Assembly: GCA_029058705.1 (NCBI GenBank)
Contig: JAIDXA010000260.1
Span: forward strand, 1 to 8,751
Direction of reading: 5' to 3'
DNA from: Paramuribaculum sp.
GTDB taxonomy: Bacteria; Bacteroidota; Bacteroidia; Bacteroidales; Muribaculaceae
Length of the DNA stretch: 8,751 bases
How positions within the stretch are numbered: position 1 is the first letter of the stretch; every line of letters starts with the position of its first letter. Shown piece after piece: positions 5,144 through 8,751 of this stretch. The position numbers and the translations under genes are program-made. Below the pieces are notes generated by a model that did no database searches, was not told where the DNA came from, and worked only from the letters and a program-made list of their open reading frames with translations.

Positions 5144-7066
5144 ATGATTCTACACCATATGAAGCATTATATGTTCGGTGCATTTCTGTTTGCCGCATCA
5201 TCCATCCTCGCATCCGGTCTGACCGAGCTACCGGTCAAAACAGTCAATGGCATCAGCTACCATTACTACACCGTAAAGCAACACGAAACGCTTTACGCCC
5301 TAAGTAAGCGCTTCAATATCAGCGAAACCGACATTCTGTCGTTCAACCCTTCCGCCGCCGACGGCCTTAAGACCGGGCAGGACATCCTATTGGGAAGAGC
5401 TTCAAAAAAAGCGGATGCCGCCAACCCTGACACATATGTTGTCAAAAAAAGCGATACCGCCTACGGTATTTCCAAACGTTTCAATATGACGCTTGAAGAA
5501 TTCTATGCGCTCAATCCAGCCACACGCGATGGAGTGAAAGAAGGACAAACGATTGTTTTGAAAAATGACCGTAGAACAGCAGCCAAAGCTGTCGAGAACG
5601 ACAAAAACAACAATACTGCAACAACAGGAAATCCGAAACGGGTCACGCATGTAATCGCCGAGCATGAAACCCTCTACCAGATAGCCCGTGACAATAATGT
5701 GGCATTGGCCGATCTGCTTGGTGCAAATCCGGGGCTTGACGCCGCACGCTATTCTGCCGGAACGGAAATAATCATCCCCGTTTCTGCCAAATCAACTCAT
5801 ACACCAGCCTCGGCTTCAACATCCTATACCGTCAAAGCGGGCGACACATTCTATGGCATTGCGACCCGCCATGGGATCGATTTGCCACAGCTCTATGCCG
5901 CCAATCCCGGAATTGACATTCTTAAAGAAGGAATGACCATAACGCTGCCTCAAAGCTGCGACGAATCCGCCGCTCCAATAGCCGAAGCAGCCCCCCCCAC
6001 AGAAAAAAAGCCGATCAACATTGCCGTTGTCCTGCCTTTTCAGATTGAGCAGAAAGGCAAACACAACAAATCGATGACCGAATTTTATCGTGGATTCCTT
6101 ATGGCGGTGGACTCACTGCGCACGTTCGGAAATCCCATCCACATCCAGACCTATGACACAAAAGGCACTCCCGAGGGGCTTCAGGAAATCCTTGATAAGC
6201 CCGACCTGAAAAATGCACAGGCGATCATCGGCCCCGACAATGCAGAACAGCTCAGTTCAATCAACGCATTCGGCCTTGAAAACAAAATATATGTGTTAAA
6301 CATCTTCAACAACAGAGATTCGGCATACCTCACCAATCCTTATGCAATTCAGGCAGCGGTACCGCGGGAACTGATGTATGATCGCGCTGCAAACTCATTC
6401 ATAACCTCTTTTGATGACTTCATGCCGGTGTTTATCGTCAGCTCTGACGGTCGCCGCGACAAAGTAGAGTTCATTGATGTGATGAAAGAGAAACTCAATG
6501 CGGCAGGCAAATCGTATAAGGAAATCAACTATAACGGGACTCTTGCTCTCGAAACACTTGCCGCCGCCCTGCCCTCAGACAAAAAAATCGCCTTCCTTCC
6601 CGGTTCGTCAAACAAAGAGGAGTTCGACAGATTCGCAACCGCCCTTCAGGCCTACAAGGATACCCGGGATTTCAAAAACGAAGTCATTGTCTGGGGCTAT
6701 CCCGAATGGCTCGCAAACCGCCAGGCCTATCCCAGGATGCATGATCTTGACTGCTATGTCTATTCGCGCAATAATCTTCCGGAAAAATATGAAACCGAAA
6801 GCGTCAACCACCTTTACGACACATGGTTTGGCCCACACATGCTTCAGAATTATCCTCAACGCGCCTATATGGGTTTAGACGCAGGCATGTTTTTGTTGAA
6901 GAATCTTCAGGCAAACGGCGGTGATTTTTCCGGATTCAGCCCTTATGTGCCAACACTCGTCATGCCTATTTCACTCAAAAAAGTCAATGGCGGAGGTTTC
7001 TGCAACAACGAACTGCTGCTCATCAACCTCGCCCCTGGCGAAACAATCAGCAAACGCTCAATCTAA
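5144..7066 (+). CDS. Secreted four-LysM protein with C-terminal periplasmic-binding (PBP1-type) domain
   Basis: 640 residues, exported by an N-terminal signal (about 1-24, MFGAFLFAASSILASG) without an obvious lipobox. Four LysM modules, which bind peptidoglycan glycan chains, lie at about 41-84, 98-140, 169-212 and 228-269; each has a (Y/H)xV opening, a D/ETxYxI/L core and an NP motif. A Pro/Ala/Lys linker (about 270-290) joins them to a domain resembling type-1 periplasmic-binding proteins (from INIAVVLPFQ at 291 to the end), with FYRGFLMAVDSL and AQAIIGPDN as typical landmarks. This fold is used by amino-acid binding proteins and also by LpoA, a peptidoglycan-synthase activator. No transporter genes lie nearby, so an envelope sensing or regulatory role is more likely than uptake; this is inference. 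The linker DNA holds a C8 run and an A AAA AAG heptamer. ATGs at 5159 or 5171 are alternative starts. A barrel gene follows after 21 bases. Confidence 0.92.
   Translation: MILHHMKHYMFGAFLFAASSILASGLTELPVKTVNGISYHYYTVKQHETLYALSKRFNISETDILSFNPSAADGLKTGQDILLGRASKKADAANPDTYVVKKSDTAYGISKRFNMTLEEFYALNPATRDGVKEGQTIVLKNDRRTAAKAVENDKNNNTATTGNPKRVTHVIAEHETLYQIARDNNVALADLLGANPGLDAARYSAGTEIIIPVSAKSTHTPASASTSYTVKAGDTFYGIATRHGIDLPQLYAANPGIDILKEGMTITLPQSCDESAAPIAEAAPPTEKKPINIAVVLPFQIEQKGKHNKSMTEFYRGFLMAVDSLRTFGNPIHIQTYDTKGTPEGLQEILDKPDLKNAQAIIGPDNAEQLSSINAFGLENKIYVLNIFNNRDSAYLTNPYAIQAAVPRELMYDRAANSFITSFDDFMPVFIVSSDGRRDKVEFIDVMKEKLNAAGKSYKEINYNGTLALETLAAALPSDKKIAFLPGSSNKEEFDRFATALQAYKDTRDFKNEVIVWGYPEWLANRQAYPRMHDLDCYVYSRNNLPEKYETESVNHLYDTWFGPHMLQNYPQRAYMGLDAGMFLLKNLQANGGDFSGFSPYVPTLVMPISLKKVNGGGFCNNELLLINLAPGETISKRSI
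5991..6010 (+). other. Homopolymer pair and possible -1 slippery heptamer in the LysM/PBP1 linker
   Basis: A run of eight C (5991-5998) is followed by seven A (6003-6009). In the reading frame the latter gives A AAA AAG (6004-6010), the heptamer used for -1 frameshifting in E. coli dnaX. A -1 shift would reach a TGA at 6046-6048, yielding only the signal and four LysM modules. A7 runs also occur at 5404-5410, 5444-5450 and 6581-6587 in this gene, so chance is a serious alternative. Confidence 0.35.
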
Positions 7067-7087
7067 CCAGCACCTGTCCGAATAATA

Positions 7088-7777
7088 ATGTCATTGATCC
7101 GTCTCATCTCGTTTTTATTGCCTGTTTTCTGTCTTTTCGCTCCAGTAAACGCACAGAGGGCCTATGATCCACATTTTGCAATCGGAGCGAAAGGCGGTGT
7201 CACGTTCAGTTCAATGGCATTCACTCCATCTATCGAGCAATCGCTCATTCAGGGAGTTTCATTCGGCGCAGTTGCGCGCTATACAGAAGAACGCTTTTTC
7301 GGACTTGTTGCAGAATTAAATATAGAGCAGCGCGGATGGAAAGAGACATTTGACGAAACAGAATTCGAGTTTCAGCGCCGTCTGACATACATCCAGCTCC
7401 CAGTCATGACCCACATTTATTTCGGAAGCGACAAATTCCGCGGATTCATCAATCTCGGACCATCGGTCGGATATCTCATTTCTGAAAATTCCTCAGCGAA
7501 CTTCGACTACCACAATCCGGCTGCAGTTGTCGGATTTCCCATAGCGAACCGACATGTCAACCAGATGACCATGGAGGTTAAAAACAGGTTCGACTATGGA
7601 ATCTGTGCCGGAGGAGGGATTGAACTTACATTAAAGAAAAAACATTCGATTCTGCTTGAAGGACGCTATTACTACGGATTGGGGAACATTTTCCCAGCCA
7701 AGAAAAAAGACGAGTTCTCGGCATCAAGAGGTACGTCGATACAGGTTGCCGTCGGCTATCTGTTTCACATAAAATAA
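7088..7777 (+). CDS. Outer-membrane beta-barrel protein, PorT-like (OMP_b-brl_2 type)
   Basis: A 229-residue protein with a clear signal peptide (MSLIRLISFLLPVFCLFAPVNA, cleavage before Q23) followed by alternating beta-strand sequence. Landmarks are FAIGAKGGVTFSSM at the first strand, GVSFGAVARY, GLVAELNIEQRGW, LTYIQLPVMTHIYFG, FINLGPSVGYLIS, YGICAGGGIELTL, HSILLEGRYYYGLGNIF and a C-terminal strand SIQVAVGYLFHIK ending in a lysine after aromatic residues. This matches the small Bacteroidetes barrels generally annotated as PorT-family or porin-family proteins; a true PorT role in the type IX secretion system is not shown. It starts 21 bases after the LysM-PBP1 gene with no promoter between, so the two are very likely one operon and perhaps partners. 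Its stop is six bases from the convergent holA stop. Confidence 0.88.
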   Translation: MSLIRLISFLLPVFCLFAPVNAQRAYDPHFAIGAKGGVTFSSMAFTPSIEQSLIQGVSFGAVARYTEERFFGLVAELNIEQRGWKETFDETEFEFQRRLTYIQLPVMTHIYFGSDKFRGFINLGPSVGYLISENSSANFDYHNPAAVVGFPIANRHVNQMTMEVKNRFDYGICAGGGIELTLKKKHSILLEGRYYYGLGNIFPAKKKDEFSASRGTSIQVAVGYLFHIK

Positions 7778-7783
7778 TTTTTA

Positions 7784-8751
7784 TCAGAATCTGATATCTC
7801 CGCGGGCATTCAGAATCTTGAAAAGGAGACCATGGAGTAGATCATATTCATTCTGGCGGCTTCCAATTCCCTTGATATTCGCGTCAAACACACGGATGGC
7901 GGCAATAATCTCTATTGTCTGATAGGCATTATAGTTACGCATGCCCATTGTGAAACGCGACAGTTGTTTATCCCATTTCAACCCGAGAGCAGCCATCAGC
8001 GACGACGGAGATTTGTCGCGCGTGAACTGAGCCGTCAGCAACTGGGCAAAATAAGAAAAGATGTTTGATGCGGTACGCGCTGTCGGACAATTCTTGGGAT
8101 TCCTGCGGAAATAGGCCAGAATTCTGAAAACCTTTGCGGAATCCCTCGCGGCAATAGCATCGACAAGTTCGAAATCATTATAATCCTTGCTGACGCCGAT
8201 ATTCACCTCAATGGCCTCCGGTGTCACCATCGCCCCCTGACCGAGAACCATCGCGAGTTTATTGATTTCGTTATATATCTTCGCAACATCAGTTCCGAGA
8301 TAATCGCATAGCATCGCCAGCCCTTTAGCTTCTATATTAAGACCTTTCGAACGAACCAGATTGGTGATCAGCGCATCGACATTCCAGCCAACCGGTTTTT
8401 TCGACTCAAAGACAACCGCATTGTATTTTTTCGCTGCTGCGAGAAGATCTTTTCCTTTTGCTTTTTCTCCCCGGAAACAAATCACAAGAACGGTCGTCGG
8501 GGTTGCGGTCGCAACATATGCATGAAGTTTGTTTATCTCATCGGCGCGTGCAGCCTGCGCTTCCTTGACAATGACAATCTGCCGATCAGACATCATCGGG
8601 TAGCGGCGGCAAGCATTTATTATTGTCTCCGCTTTGACCTCAGGAGCATATAAGACGGATAAATTGAAATCGCGCTCGCCTTCAGGAATGACCGATTCGA
8701 ATGCTTTGACAAGTTCATCAGTAAAAAAGCCCTCTTCACCGTGGATAATAT
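7784..8751 (-). CDS. holA: DNA polymerase III delta subunit (partial, N-terminus beyond right edge)
   Basis: Subunit of the clamp loader that opens the beta sliding clamp and helps load it on DNA. 321 residues are visible. The reading frame stays open to the window's right edge and encodes IIHGEEGFFTDELVKAFES, the typical N-terminal HolA Walker-like strand region, then NACRRYPMMSDRQIVIVKEAQ, the conserved block of the family. The methionines near 8596 are therefore internal, not a start. Further along are the lid segment (KSKGLNIEAKGLAMLCDYLGTD style, with DVAKIYNEINKLAM) and the C-terminal collar helices (about FELVDAIAARDSAKVF to the end). With family lengths near 340, only some 20 residues should be missing. 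Like other delta subunits it lacks a functional P-loop. It is convergent with the beta-barrel gene, with a six-base gap and no clear terminator. Confidence 0.92.
   Translation of the reverse strand, partial: IIHGEEGFFTDELVKAFESVIPEGERDFNLSVLYAPEVKAETIINACRRYPMMSDRQIVIVKEAQAARADEINKLHAYVATATPTTVLVICFRGEKAKGKDLLAAAKKYNAVVFESKKPVGWNVDALITNLVRSKGLNIEAKGLAMLCDYLGTDVAKIYNEINKLAMVLGQGAMVTPEAIEVNIGVSKDYNDFELVDAIAARDSAKVFRILAYFRRNPKNCPTARTASNIFSYFAQLLTAQFTRDKSPSSLMAALGLKWDKQLSRFTMGMRNYNAYQTIEIIAAIRVFDANIKGIGSRQNEYDLLHGLLFKILNARGDIRF

Noticed and set aside
5122..5307. Small plus-strand open frame overlapping the start of the LysM gene
   Set aside because: Out of frame with the signal peptide and LysM1, with no recognisable content.
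7783..7795. ATCAGAATCTGAT palindrome as a terminator for the beta-barrel operon or holA
   Set aside because: Only six pairs around a one-base centre, no following T-run, and mostly inside the end of holA.
8594..8596. Start of holA at the methionines near 8596
   Set aside because: The frame continues upstream to the window edge and encodes conserved HolA sequence, so these residues are internal.
1..8751. Mobile element, prophage, CRISPR, toxin-antitoxin or defence system
   Set aside because: No transposase, integrase, repeat-spacer array or recognisable defence gene; all substantial coding space is taken by housekeeping and envelope genes.

Overview
The window looks like chromosomal DNA of a member of the Bacteroidales, with a moderate GC content. 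A Muribaculaceae-type gut bacterium would fit, but that is a guess from protein style. Three things point there. Promoters follow the Bacteroidetes form, TTTG or TTG, then 19-21 bases, then TAnnTTTG, instead of -35/-10. Start codons mostly lack a Shine-Dalgarno sequence. The proteins have Bacteroidales character: a glycine-zipper OmpA lipoprotein, a PorT-like barrel, and a LysM plus periplasmic-binding fusion. There is no mobile element, CRISPR array, RNA gene or defence gene. The content is mainly housekeeping and cell-envelope genes, with two less well understood items.

Layout. (1) 1-1384, minus: udk (uridine kinase) followed by lptB (ATPase of the LPS exporter), which runs off the left edge. 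(2) 1385-1587: divergent promoters. (3) 1588-2433, plus: nfo (endonuclease IV), ending at a strong hairpin. (4) 2530-3246, minus: OmpA-like lipoprotein. (5) 3247-3463: two interleaved divergent promoters. (6) 3464-4396, plus: EamA-type drug/metabolite exporter. (7) 4371-4943, minus: AlkD-like HEAT-repeat protein with two CxxC motifs, overlapping the exporter tail to tail. (8) 4944-5143: divergent promoters and a 10-bp tandem direct repeat. (9) 5144-7066 and 7088-7777, plus: a two-gene envelope operon, a secreted protein with four LysM modules and a periplasmic-binding (PBP1-type) domain, then an outer-membrane beta-barrel. (10) 7784-8751, minus: holA (DNA polymerase III delta), whose first residues lie beyond the right edge.

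How they fit together. The envelope genes (lptB, OmpA-like lipoprotein, LysM fusion, beta-barrel) act at the outer membrane and peptidoglycan. nfo, holA and perhaps the AlkD-like protein act on DNA. The most interesting candidate for new biology is the LysM4-PBP1 protein with its barrel partner. Its architecture recalls outer-membrane activators of peptidoglycan synthases such as LpoA, but this is inference. Several start sites were set by promoter position: the apparent upstream starts of nfo and of the AlkD-like gene fall on or beside promoter elements and are rejected.
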